Assembly (NCBI RefSeq): GCF_900109745.1
Contig: NZ_FOAV01000008.1
Span: 62,001 to 126,000 of the forward strand
Length of the DNA: 64,000 nt
Origin: Roseateles sp. YR242
GTDB taxonomy: Bacteria > Pseudomonadota > Gammaproteobacteria > Burkholderiales > Burkholderiaceae_C
Reading direction: 5' to 3'
Of this stretch, positions 23,743 to 31,262 are shown piece by piece. A program made the translations under genes and the position numbers. The notes under the pieces were generated by a model. The model saw nothing but the letters and a program-made list of their open reading frames with translations, was not told where the DNA came from and did no database searches. Position 1 is the stretch's first letter. Every line of letters begins with the position of its first letter.

Positions 23743-26367
23743 CTAATTGACCGGCGCCGGCGCCAACTTCAGCAGGCGCAGGTCGTACAGCCCTCCCGCC
23801 ACCGATCCCGGCTCGGCCACCAGCCTGACCCGAAGGCTGCCGTCTGCCGGCCGAGGCCAGTCATCCGGAATCGGCAGGTCGAGGTTGTAGAACCCGTTGG
23901 CCGAATCTGCCGGTGCCTGGAGCGTCATGGCGCGCAACACACGCCCATTGAGTTCAACGGCGAAGCGCCGCCCATCATCCAGGCCGCATAGGCCCAGGCG
24001 CAGAAGCTTGCCTTCGCGGCTGGGGTCGTTCAGCCGATACACCATCCACACCGTGGCGTGACGCCAGCGCCGCCCCTGGTTGAGCCCGGTCTCCACGCCT
24101 TCGCCCTCAAAGCCGTGGTCGCTCTCCGGCTGCTGTTCACCGGGAGCCACTGCGTCTACCGTGCGCGCCTGCAGGGCCAGCCGCTCACGTTCCTCGGCCG
24201 CGAATCGCTTGCGTTCGTTCGCAGCCTCGATCGGCGTGCCGTGCGGCCAGTAGATGACGTAGCGGCTGTCATGCAGACGAAAGAAGGGCACCAAGGTGTG
24301 GCTCAGTGCGCGGGATGCATCCGGGCCCTGCAACAGCTCGGCAGTGCTGAACTGCAGGTCTCGCGCGGGCAGGCGACGGATGGCGCGGGCCTTGTCGCGC
24401 GCCGCGCTGACCAGCCATGGCGCCGTCGCCAGCGGCAGGCGAGTGCCCTGGGCGATGTGATCCATGCGGGCATCGCCGGCCCGCGTCTGCAGCCGCTCGC
24501 CGGGGATGGGCATGGTGCGCGCGGCCAGGACGATGGGCCCATGCATCACGGCCGCATAGCGCGGCAGCTGCGGCATCGGTTCCAGCCGAGTGGCCATTGG
24601 CAGCGTGAGCTCCACAAGGTCGCCGGTGGCCCAGTCGCGATTCAAGGGCAGGTAGTCGCCCGGCGTGAGGGTCAGCGGGACCGTCTTGCCGTTGATCCGC
24701 AACCGCGCCTTCGCCCCGGTCCAGCCGGGGATACGCAACCGGAGCGTGAAGTGGCCGCCGCGTTCGATGTGCACGCGGGTCCGTGGTTCATCAGGGAAGC
24801 GGGTCTCCTGGCGGAGTGCGATGTCCACATCTTCAAGCACCAGCCGCGAGGCGATGAAATGGTTCAGCCAGATCGATGCAACACCTTCATCGCCCATCGC
24901 CTGGCGCCCAAGGGGCCCGGTGTCTCCCGTGGCGCCCCGGAGGGCGGTGCCACCTGCATCGCGGTGGTCGGCCAGCGCCGTGCCACGCGTGGCCGAGCGC
25001 GAATAGATGAACTGCCCGTGCCGCGCATGGCTCTCCAACCCGGAGCCCACGCAGCACCACATGCCCAGGTCCACCTGCGAATACACGCGGTAGTGCTGCG
25101 GGCGCATTGGTGTGAAATAGACAAAACCACCGTCCGGGTGCTGCGAGGCAAGGATGTGGTTGAACAGCGTGCGCTCGTGGAAGTCGGCATAAGCCGCGCG
25201 CTCACGGTCATCCACCGCATGGGCCTGCAGCAGCTCCGTCAGCTTCAGCATGTTGTAGCTGTTGCAGGTCTCGGGGCCTTCCACCTCGTCCAGCATGGGT
25301 TGGAAGTCCTCCAGCGGATGAAAGTGTTCCTTGACGCTGTTGCCGCCGATGGCGACGCTGCGGCGCTCGGCAACGGTGCGCCAGAAAAAGCGGGCCGGTG
25401 CGAGCCAGTCGGCATCGGTGTCGGCCTTCGGCTCGCCCCCTTTCCCGGTCTGAGACAGCTCCTGCGCGATGCGCGCAAAGCCGATCACCTTCGGGATCTG
25501 CGTATTGGCATGCAGCCCCGTCAGCGCGTCCCGTGATTCACGCAGGGGCTGCAGCAGCGCCAGGTGGCTGAACCGCTGCGCCAGGCGCAGGTAGCGCATC
25601 TCGCCAGTCATCCGGTGCGCATCGGCCAGCACCTCGTTCATGCCGCCGTGCTCGGCGCGCATCATGTCCTGAAGCTGCGCATCGCTGAGCGGGCTCAGCA
25701 GCCGGTCGGCCCAATCACACAGCGCGAGGAACATGACCCGCGCCGCCGGTTCGTCGGCCAGCAGCCAGGCGTCCCTGAGACCCGCAAAGGTCTTGTGGAC
25801 GTTGTACCAAGGCACCCAGCGGCCGTTGACCGAGAAGTTGTCCACCCGCAGCTCTCCCCGCGCGATGGCCGTCCAGGCCGCCTTGCCGTCCGGAATGCCA
25901 CCGAGGTAGCCATCGCCATGGGCCTGCTGGCAGCGCTGCAGGACGGCCAGTGTCTGGCGCAGCCGCGCCTGCACGGCCGCGTCACCGGTGGCGGCCCACA
26001 TCAACGCCAAGGCGGATACATAGTGGCCGCCCATGTGGCCATCCAGGCCGGAACTCTCCCAGTTGCCGTAGGCGGGCGCCTGCTGCGGCAGGCCGGCTTC
26101 GCGCAGGAAGGGCGCGAGCAGTCGGTCCGGATTGAGCGCCATGAGGTAGCGCAGGTCGGTCTGCTGAGCGGCGAGAAACGGGCCCTCCAGCAGCCGGACG
26201 CTGGACAGGGGAACCGGCAGGGCGTTTCCTGCCAAGTCGGAAGCCGACGCCGAACCGGCCGGAGCGTCTTTCGCCAAGAGCCCCGCAAATACCGGTCCGC
26301 AGGCGGCTGAGGCGGCTGAAGCGGCTGCGGTGCCGCACAGGCATCGCCGAAGAAAATCACGACGCAT
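23743..26367 (-). CDS. GH127/GH146-type beta-L-arabinofuranosidase, Tat-exported
   Basis: This 874-aa DUF1680-fold enzyme is predicted to release beta-linked L-arabinofuranose. The Zn-cysteine active site of the family is intact: E366 and C368 in GPETCNSY, and the C438-C439 pair in MWCCVGSG, the first being the expected nucleophile. E347 in SVKEHF fits the acid/base. The N-terminus has a twin-arginine signal (RRDFLRR). A C-terminal beta-sandwich with a short Arg/Glu-rich linker (about 680-740) precedes the final domain. The ATG at 26367 follows GAGG. Beta-L-arabinofuranose occurs in hydroxyproline-rich glycoproteins and some pectins. Confidence 0.9.
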   Translation of the reverse strand: MRRDFLRRCLCGTAAASAASAACGPVFAGLLAKDAPAGSASASDLAGNALPVPLSSVRLLEGPFLAAQQTDLRYLMALNPDRLLAPFLREAGLPQQAPAYGNWESSGLDGHMGGHYVSALALMWAATGDAAVQARLRQTLAVLQRCQQAHGDGYLGGIPDGKAAWTAIARGELRVDNFSVNGRWVPWYNVHKTFAGLRDAWLLADEPAARVMFLALCDWADRLLSPLSDAQLQDMMRAEHGGMNEVLADAHRMTGEMRYLRLAQRFSHLALLQPLRESRDALTGLHANTQIPKVIGFARIAQELSQTGKGGEPKADTDADWLAPARFFWRTVAERRSVAIGGNSVKEHFHPLEDFQPMLDEVEGPETCNSYNMLKLTELLQAHAVDDRERAAYADFHERTLFNHILASQHPDGGFVYFTPMRPQHYRVYSQVDLGMWCCVGSGLESHARHGQFIYSRSATRGTALADHRDAGGTALRGATGDTGPLGRQAMGDEGVASIWLNHFIASRLVLEDVDIALRQETRFPDEPRTRVHIERGGHFTLRLRIPGWTGAKARLRINGKTVPLTLTPGDYLPLNRDWATGDLVELTLPMATRLEPMPQLPRYAAVMHGPIVLAARTMPIPGERLQTRAGDARMDHIAQGTRLPLATAPWLVSAARDKARAIRRLPARDLQFSTAELLQGPDASRALSHTLVPFFRLHDSRYVIYWPHGTPIEAANERKRFAAEERERLALQARTVDAVAPGEQQPESDHGFEGEGVETGLNQGRRWRHATVWMVYRLNDPSREGKLLRLGLCGLDDGRRFAVELNGRVLRAMTLQAPADSANGFYNLDLPIPDDWPRPADGSLRVRLVAEPGSVAGGLYDLRLLKLAPAPVN

Positions 26368-26416
26368 CAATGCCTCGCTTCAGGACGCCAAAGCCAGCGT
26401 CCCCTCAGGATTGCTC

Positions 26417-26460
26417 GGCAGGCAGGGGTGCTGCCCATCGACATGGCACCCCTGCCTGCC
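26417..26460. terminator. Perfect 15-bp-stem hairpin between GH51 and GH127
   Basis: GGCAGGCAGGGGTGC and its exact complement GCACCCCTGCCTGCC flank a 14-bp loop, starting 6 bp after the GH51 stop and ending about 50 bp before the GH127 start. No T-tract follows. It may attenuate GH127 expression or protect the upstream message. Confidence 0.6.
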
Positions 26461-26465
26461 GCCCA

Positions 26466-28058
26466 TCACTCCACCGCCACCACCACAATCGACTTCGGCG
26501 GCAAGGTCAGCCCCAGCTTTCCGTTGCTGGCCTGGGCCTGGTAGGGCTTGGGTTTGACCGTGTCCGGTGCGGCAAAGGTGTTCTCCGCATCCATCTTGTC
26601 CGCGCTCAGCACCTGCCCAATGGCCTTGCTGGCGCCAGCCCCTTGCACCGCCAGCTGCACCGTCTCGCTCTCACGCGGGTTCACGTTCACCAGTGCCACA
26701 TACAGCTTGCCATCCTTGCCCCGTGCCGCCGTGGCATTCACCGTGGGCATCTGCCGCCCGCCCAGCGCATAGGTCGGGTTGTCGCTCAGGCTCACCGGCA
26801 CGGTCGTTGCGTCCTGGAACGGTGTGTACATCGCATACGCGTGGTATGTCGGCGTCAGCACCATCTTGTCCTTGTCCGTCTGGATCATGGCCTGCAGCAC
26901 ATTCACCATCTGGGCGATGTTGGTCATGTGCACGCGGTCCGCATGCCGGTGGAACATGTGGAAGTGCAGGGCGGCCAGCACCGCGTCACGCAGCGTGTTG
27001 CGCTGGACCAGGAAGCCGGGATTGGAGCCGGGGTCCGGCAGGTACCACGCACCCCATTCGTCCAGGTAGAGGCCCAGCTTCTTCTTTGGGTCGTTCTTGT
27101 CGAGGATGGCGATATCCGCCTTGACGACGTTCTCGAACTCCTGGGTGTAGGAGAGCAGCGAGAGCCATTCCTCTTCCTTGAACCCCACCGCATGGCCCTT
27201 CTTCTCCCAGGCACCGCCGGAGAAGACGTAATAGTGGTGGTTGATGGCGTCAAAGGGGAAGTAGACGTTCTGCTGCGCGCTCAGCACTTCCGTCCAGCGG
27301 GTGTCGTCGGCGTTGCCGCCACTGGCGATGAACTTGGGCCGGTTGTTCTCCGGCGTCTTCAGGAAGGTCGCCACCTGCCGGTACAGGTTGACGTAATACT
27401 CGGGCGACATGTTGCCGCCGCAGCCCCAGGCCTCATTGCCGATGGCGAAGTAATGCAGGCGGAACGGCTTGTCCCGGCCGTTCTTGCGGCGCAGCTGGGC
27501 CAGGGTGGAGTTGCCCTCGGCCGTCATGTATTCGATCCATTCGGACATTTCCTGCGCACTGCCAGTGCCCAGGTTGCCATTCACGTAGGCCTCGGCACCC
27601 AGTTGCTCCACCAGGTCGAAGAACTCGTGCGTGCCCACGGCATTGTTCTCGGGCACGCCGCCCCAGTTGGTGTTGACCTTCACCGGCCGCTTGCTGCGTG
27701 GGCCGATGCCGTCGCGCCAGTGGTATTCGTCGGCGAAGCAGCCCCCCGGCCAGCGCACCAGTGGCACCTTCAGGGCCTTGAGGGCGCCCACCACGTCCTT
27801 GCGCCAGCCGCGCACGTTGGGGATCTTCGAGTCCGGCCCCACCCACATGCCCTCGTAGATGCCGGTGCCCAGGTGCTCGGCAAACTGGCCGTATACGTTG
27901 CGGTGGATTACCGGGCCGGGCTGGTCCGCGGCGATGCTCACCTGCACGGTGGCGGCGGCTGGGGTCATGGCGCCCGGCGCCGGCGCGGTGGACTGCGCCA
28001 GGGCGGGCGTCAGCGCGGATGCGCTCGCCAGGCCGAGGGCCAGCAAGGTCTTCTTCAT
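26466..28058 (-). CDS. abfA: Secreted GH51 alpha-L-arabinofuranosidase
   Basis: This 530-aa exo-acting arabinofuranosidase has a Sec signal (MKKTLLALGLASASA then ALAQ). The (beta/alpha)8 barrel starts at about residue 45. The acid/base is E209 in AIGNEAWG and the nucleophile E334 in LYLDEWGAW; VRWPGGCFADEYHW and NWGGVPENN are GH51 hallmarks. A C-terminal beta-sandwich (about 420-530) follows. The ATG at 28058 follows GGAGAC; earlier in-frame codons run through the repeat-containing leader. Most GH51 enzymes are cytoplasmic, so the signal peptide is informative: alpha-arabinofuranosyl residues are removed in the periplasm or outside. Confidence 0.92.
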   Translation of the reverse strand: MKKTLLALGLASASALTPALAQSTAPAPGAMTPAAATVQVSIAADQPGPVIHRNVYGQFAEHLGTGIYEGMWVGPDSKIPNVRGWRKDVVGALKALKVPLVRWPGGCFADEYHWRDGIGPRSKRPVKVNTNWGGVPENNAVGTHEFFDLVEQLGAEAYVNGNLGTGSAQEMSEWIEYMTAEGNSTLAQLRRKNGRDKPFRLHYFAIGNEAWGCGGNMSPEYYVNLYRQVATFLKTPENNRPKFIASGGNADDTRWTEVLSAQQNVYFPFDAINHHYYVFSGGAWEKKGHAVGFKEEEWLSLLSYTQEFENVVKADIAILDKNDPKKKLGLYLDEWGAWYLPDPGSNPGFLVQRNTLRDAVLAALHFHMFHRHADRVHMTNIAQMVNVLQAMIQTDKDKMVLTPTYHAYAMYTPFQDATTVPVSLSDNPTYALGGRQMPTVNATAARGKDGKLYVALVNVNPRESETVQLAVQGAGASKAIGQVLSADKMDAENTFAAPDTVKPKPYQAQASNGKLGLTLPPKSIVVVAVE

Positions 28059-28155
28059 GTCGTCTCCATCTGTTGTTGTCGTTTCCATGGCGGCAAGCCC
28101 CCAAGGCGCAATGGCGTTACTCAATGGCTCGCAATGCCACTCAATGCCACGTTCT

Positions 28156-28190
28156 GGCACTTGCGAAGGGCACTTGCGAAGGGCGCTTGC
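28156..28190. repeat. 13-bp tandem repeat in the GH51 leader
   Basis: GGCACTTGCGAAG occurs twice head to tail and is followed by a partial third copy (GGCGCTTGC). It lies in the 217-bp gap between the arabinonate dehydratase stop and the GH51 start. The gap also holds paired ACTCAATG copies just upstream; I see no clear promoter in it. Confidence 0.75.
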
Positions 28191-28275
28191 AACAAGGCCC
28201 CTGGGCACGGCGCCCGCAACCGCTGCGCAGACGTCATGTCCAGGGGCCCTGGGGCCCATCCTTCAGAACTTCCCT

Positions 28276-30024
28276 TCAGTGCGAGTGCCGTGGCACTGCC
28301 GAGCCGCGGCAACCCCTCAGGAAGTCGAAGTCGCAGCCTTCATCGGCCTGCAGCACGTGTTGCACATACAGCTTGCGGTAGCCGCTGGCGTCGGCCGGGT
28401 CCGGCTGTTGGCGGGCAGCCCAGTCGTCCAGGCGAGCTTGCAATTCGGCGTCGGAGATGTCCAGGTGCAGGCGGTTGTTGGCGCAGTCCAGCTCGATCCA
28501 GTCGCCTTCCTTCACCACCGCCAGCGGGCCACCGGCCTTGGCCTCGGGCGCCACATGCAGCACCACGGTGCCGTAGGCGGTGCCGCTCATGCGGGCGTCG
28601 CTGATACGCACCATGTCCTTGATGCCCTGGGCCAGCAGCTTGGGCGGCAGGCCCATGTTGCCCACCTCGGCCATGCCGGGGTAGCCGCGCGGGCCGCAGT
28701 TCTTCATGACCAGCACCGAGTCTTTGTCGACCTCCAGGGCCGGATCCATGATGCGGGCCTTGTAGTCGTCGAAGTCCTCGAAGACCACGGCACGGCCACG
28801 ATGCTGCATCAGCTCGGGCGTTGCGGCCGAAGGCTTGAGCACCGCACCGCGGGGGGCCAGATTGCCGCGCAGCACGCAGATGCCGCCGTCCGCAATCAGG
28901 GGCTTGGCGATGGGGCGCACCACTTCGTCGTCGTAGATCGGGGCGTCGTGGCAGTTCTCCCACAGGGTGCGGCCGTTGACGGTCAGGGCGTCCTTGTGCG
29001 GCAGCAGGTCGGCTTCGCCCAGGCGGCGCAGCACGGCGGGCAGGCCGCCAGCGTAGTAGAACTCTTCCATCAGGAAGCGGCCGCTGGGCAGCAGGTCCAC
29101 CAGTGTGGGCGTGCCACGGCCGATGCGGGTCCAGTCTTCCAGCTCCAGCGGCACACCCATGCGGCCGGCGATGGCCTTGAGGTGGATCACCGCATTGGTG
29201 GAGCCGCCAATGGCGGCATTGGTGCGGATGGCGTTCTCGAACGCCTCGCGCGTCAGGATCCTGGACAGCTTCAGGTCCTCCCAGACCATGTCCACGATGC
29301 GCATGCCGGAGAGGTGGGCCAGCACATAGCGGCGGGCGTCCACCGCCGGGATGGCGGCATTGTGGGGCAGGGAGGTGCCCAGGGATTCGGCCATGCAGGC
29401 CATGGTGCTGGCGGTGCCCATGGTGTTGCAGGTGCCGGCGGAGCGGGAATGGCCCGCTTCGGCGGCGATGAAGTCATGCATGGAGATCTCGCCGGCCTTG
29501 ACCTGCTCATGCAGCTGCCACACCGCCGTGCCGGAGCCGATGTTCTTGCCGCCGAGCTTGCCGTTGAGCATGGGCCCGCCGGTGACCACGATGGTGGGCA
29601 GGTCCACACTGGCCGCGCCCATCAGCAGTGCGGGGGTGGTCTTGTCGCAGCCCACCAGCAGCACCACGGCATCCATCGGATTGCCACGGATGGACTCTTC
29701 CACGTCCATGCTGGCCAGGTTGCGCGTCAGCATGGCGGTGGGGCGCAGGTTGGATTCGCCGTTGCTGAAGACGGGGAACTCCACCGGGAAGCCACCCGCT
29801 TCCAGAATGCCGCGCTTCACATGCTCTGCCAGCTTGCGGAAGTGGGCGTTGCAGGGGGTCAGCTCCGACCAGGTGTTGCAGATGCCGATGATGGGCTTGC
29901 CCTGGAACTCGTGGTCCGGAATGCCCTGGTTCTTCATCCAGCTCCGGTACATGAAGCCGTTCTTGTCCTGGGTGCCGAACCACTCGGCGGAACGGAGCTT
30001 CCTGGTTTTCTTAGCCTCTGTCAT
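28276..30024 (-). CDS. L-arabinonate dehydratase (IlvD/Edd family)
   Basis: This 582-aa Fe-S dehydratase converts L-arabinonate to L-2-keto-3-deoxyarabonate, the step between the lactonase (700-1602) and the deoxyarabonate dehydratase (2639-3568). The cluster cysteines are visible at C49 (GICNTWSE), C126 (VGCDKTTPA) and C199 (GTCNTMG). Length and the N-terminal RSAEWFG fit the sugar-acid dehydratase subgroup rather than IlvD. The ATG at 30024 follows AGAAGGA; a longer frame to 30096 starts with TTG and is unlikely. The gene is about 25 kb from the other pathway genes, between a GH43 and GH51. Confidence 0.9.
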   Translation of the reverse strand: MTEAKKTRKLRSAEWFGTQDKNGFMYRSWMKNQGIPDHEFQGKPIIGICNTWSELTPCNAHFRKLAEHVKRGILEAGGFPVEFPVFSNGESNLRPTAMLTRNLASMDVEESIRGNPMDAVVLLVGCDKTTPALLMGAASVDLPTIVVTGGPMLNGKLGGKNIGSGTAVWQLHEQVKAGEISMHDFIAAEAGHSRSAGTCNTMGTASTMACMAESLGTSLPHNAAIPAVDARRYVLAHLSGMRIVDMVWEDLKLSRILTREAFENAIRTNAAIGGSTNAVIHLKAIAGRMGVPLELEDWTRIGRGTPTLVDLLPSGRFLMEEFYYAGGLPAVLRRLGEADLLPHKDALTVNGRTLWENCHDAPIYDDEVVRPIAKPLIADGGICVLRGNLAPRGAVLKPSAATPELMQHRGRAVVFEDFDDYKARIMDPALEVDKDSVLVMKNCGPRGYPGMAEVGNMGLPPKLLAQGIKDMVRISDARMSGTAYGTVVLHVAPEAKAGGPLAVVKEGDWIELDCANNRLHLDISDAELQARLDDWAARQQPDPADASGYRKLYVQHVLQADEGCDFDFLRGCRGSAVPRHSH

Positions 30025-30117
30025 GGGTCCTTCTGAAGTTCGCTGGGGTCCTGCCCCGTTGGCGGCCATGCTAGGCATGACGGCGATGCTGATCAAATCA
30101 ATTGTTTCAACGGTCTG

Positions 30118-30133
30118 ATATCGAAATCGATAT
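30118..30133. promoter_or_regulatory. Palindromic operator candidate upstream of arabinonate dehydratase
   Basis: ATATCGA-AA-TCGATAT is a perfect inverted repeat with 7-bp arms, flanked on both sides by the direct repeat GGTCTG (30112-30117 and 30134-30139). It lies about 95 bp upstream of the dehydratase start in a 178-bp gap. An internal promoter with its own regulator is plausible. Confidence 0.5.
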
Positions 30134-30202
30134 GGTCTGTCGCAGGTCGGTCACAGATGGGTCAGGCGGCGCCCAGGGCATCGCGTGGCGGGCGGCCGGG
30201 CT

Positions 30203-31183
30203 TCAATCCGCCAGGCCGGCGTCGCCAAAGACCGGCATGCCCTGGGCGTCCCAGCACAGGCGCTTGACGAAGGTGTGGCGGTCCGGGTTCCAGAGCGGGT
30301 CGCCCTCGATCTCGGTGTAGGTGCGGGCGTGGTAGACCAGCAGCACGGTCTGCCCGTCCTCGTCCAGGCTGAAGCTGTTGTGGCCCGGGCCGAAGATGGG
30401 CTGGGTGGGGCTGGTGGTCAGTACCGGGGTGGGGGACTTGTGCCAGCTGGCGGGGTCCAGCGGGTCCGCTTGCTCGTCCGCCCAGAGCAGGCCCATGGCG
30501 TAGTTCTGGTCGGTGGCGCTGGCGGAGTAGCTGATGAAGACCTTGCCGTTGCGCTTGAGCACCGACGGCCCCTCGTTCACCAGGAAGCCGCGGCACTCCC
30601 AGTCATATTCCGGCCGGGAGAGCAGCACCGGAGGGCCCGCCAGCGTCCACGGGTTGCTCATGGGCGCGATATACAGATTGGAATTGCCCGCAATCGCGGG
30701 GTCCTTCTGCGCCCACAGGTAATACAACTGGCCGCGATGCGAGAAGGTGGTGGCGTCCAGGCTGAAGCTGTCCAGCCCGGTCGCCACCTGGCCCAGGAAG
30801 GTCCACTCGCCCTCCAGTGGATTGGGCGACGGATTGCGCAGCGCATACATGCGATGCTGGAACAGGCCACCCACAATCGCCCGGCTGGGCGCAGCGGCGA
30901 AGTAGACGTACCAGGCGCCGTCGTGATGGTGCAGCTCCGGCGCCCACACCAGCTCGGACCACGCGCCGGTATCCGGCTTCTGCCAGGCCGTGACCGTCTC
31001 GGCCTGCGCCAGATCCTGCCAGCGGCGGGCCCGGCGCAGTTCGATGCGGTCATAGGCCGGCACGGAGGCGGTGAAGTAATACCAGCCGTCGGTGTGCCGC
31101 GTGAGGTGCGGGTCGGCGCGCTGGGGGATGAGAGGCGCCAGGACCGTGGGTGCGGCAGGTGCCAAGGCGGGGGAGGGATTCAT
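30203..31183 (-). CDS. Cytoplasmic GH43 alpha-L-arabinofuranosidase paralogue
   Basis: This 326-aa GH43 enzyme lacks a signal peptide. PLIPQRADPHL (base Asp), LDATTFSH (modulator Asp) and FLVNEGPSVL (general acid Glu) line up with the 10550-11494 product, and both share GPGHNSF and VWAPELHHH-type segments. It is therefore a diverged paralogue. The start at 31183 has only a weak AGGAT site. It is downstream of a TonB receptor and upstream of the arabinonate dehydratase, so it likely feeds arabinose to the oxidative pathway in the cytoplasm. Confidence 0.85.
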   Translation of the reverse strand: MNPSPALAPAAPTVLAPLIPQRADPHLTRHTDGWYYFTASVPAYDRIELRRARRWQDLAQAETVTAWQKPDTGAWSELVWAPELHHHDGAWYVYFAAAPSRAIVGGLFQHRMYALRNPSPNPLEGEWTFLGQVATGLDSFSLDATTFSHRGQLYYLWAQKDPAIAGNSNLYIAPMSNPWTLAGPPVLLSRPEYDWECRGFLVNEGPSVLKRNGKVFISYSASATDQNYAMGLLWADEQADPLDPASWHKSPTPVLTTSPTQPIFGPGHNSFSLDEDGQTVLLVYHARTYTEIEGDPLWNPDRHTFVKRLCWDAQGMPVFGDAGLAD

Positions 31184-31230
31184 GGGGGAACAGATCCTGA
31201 CTGCTTGAATGCGGTGCGGGCCCGGGGGGG

Positions 31231-31246
31231 CGGGGGCGCGCCCCCG
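31231..31246. terminator. GC-only palindrome between TonB receptor and GH43
   Basis: CGGGGGCG-CGCCCCCG is self-complementary and is bordered by further G- and C-runs (31219-31250), in the 79-bp gap after the receptor stop. It may reduce read-through from the receptor gene into the GH43 gene. There is no T-tract. Confidence 0.4.
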
Positions 31247-31262
31247 GGGCTGTGCACCCTGA

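Noticed and set aside
28276-30024. Dihydroxy-acid dehydratase IlvD for branched-chain amino acids
   Set aside because: Length, the N-terminal RSAEWFG and the pentose gene context fit the sugar-acid dehydratase subgroup; no other branched-chain genes are present.
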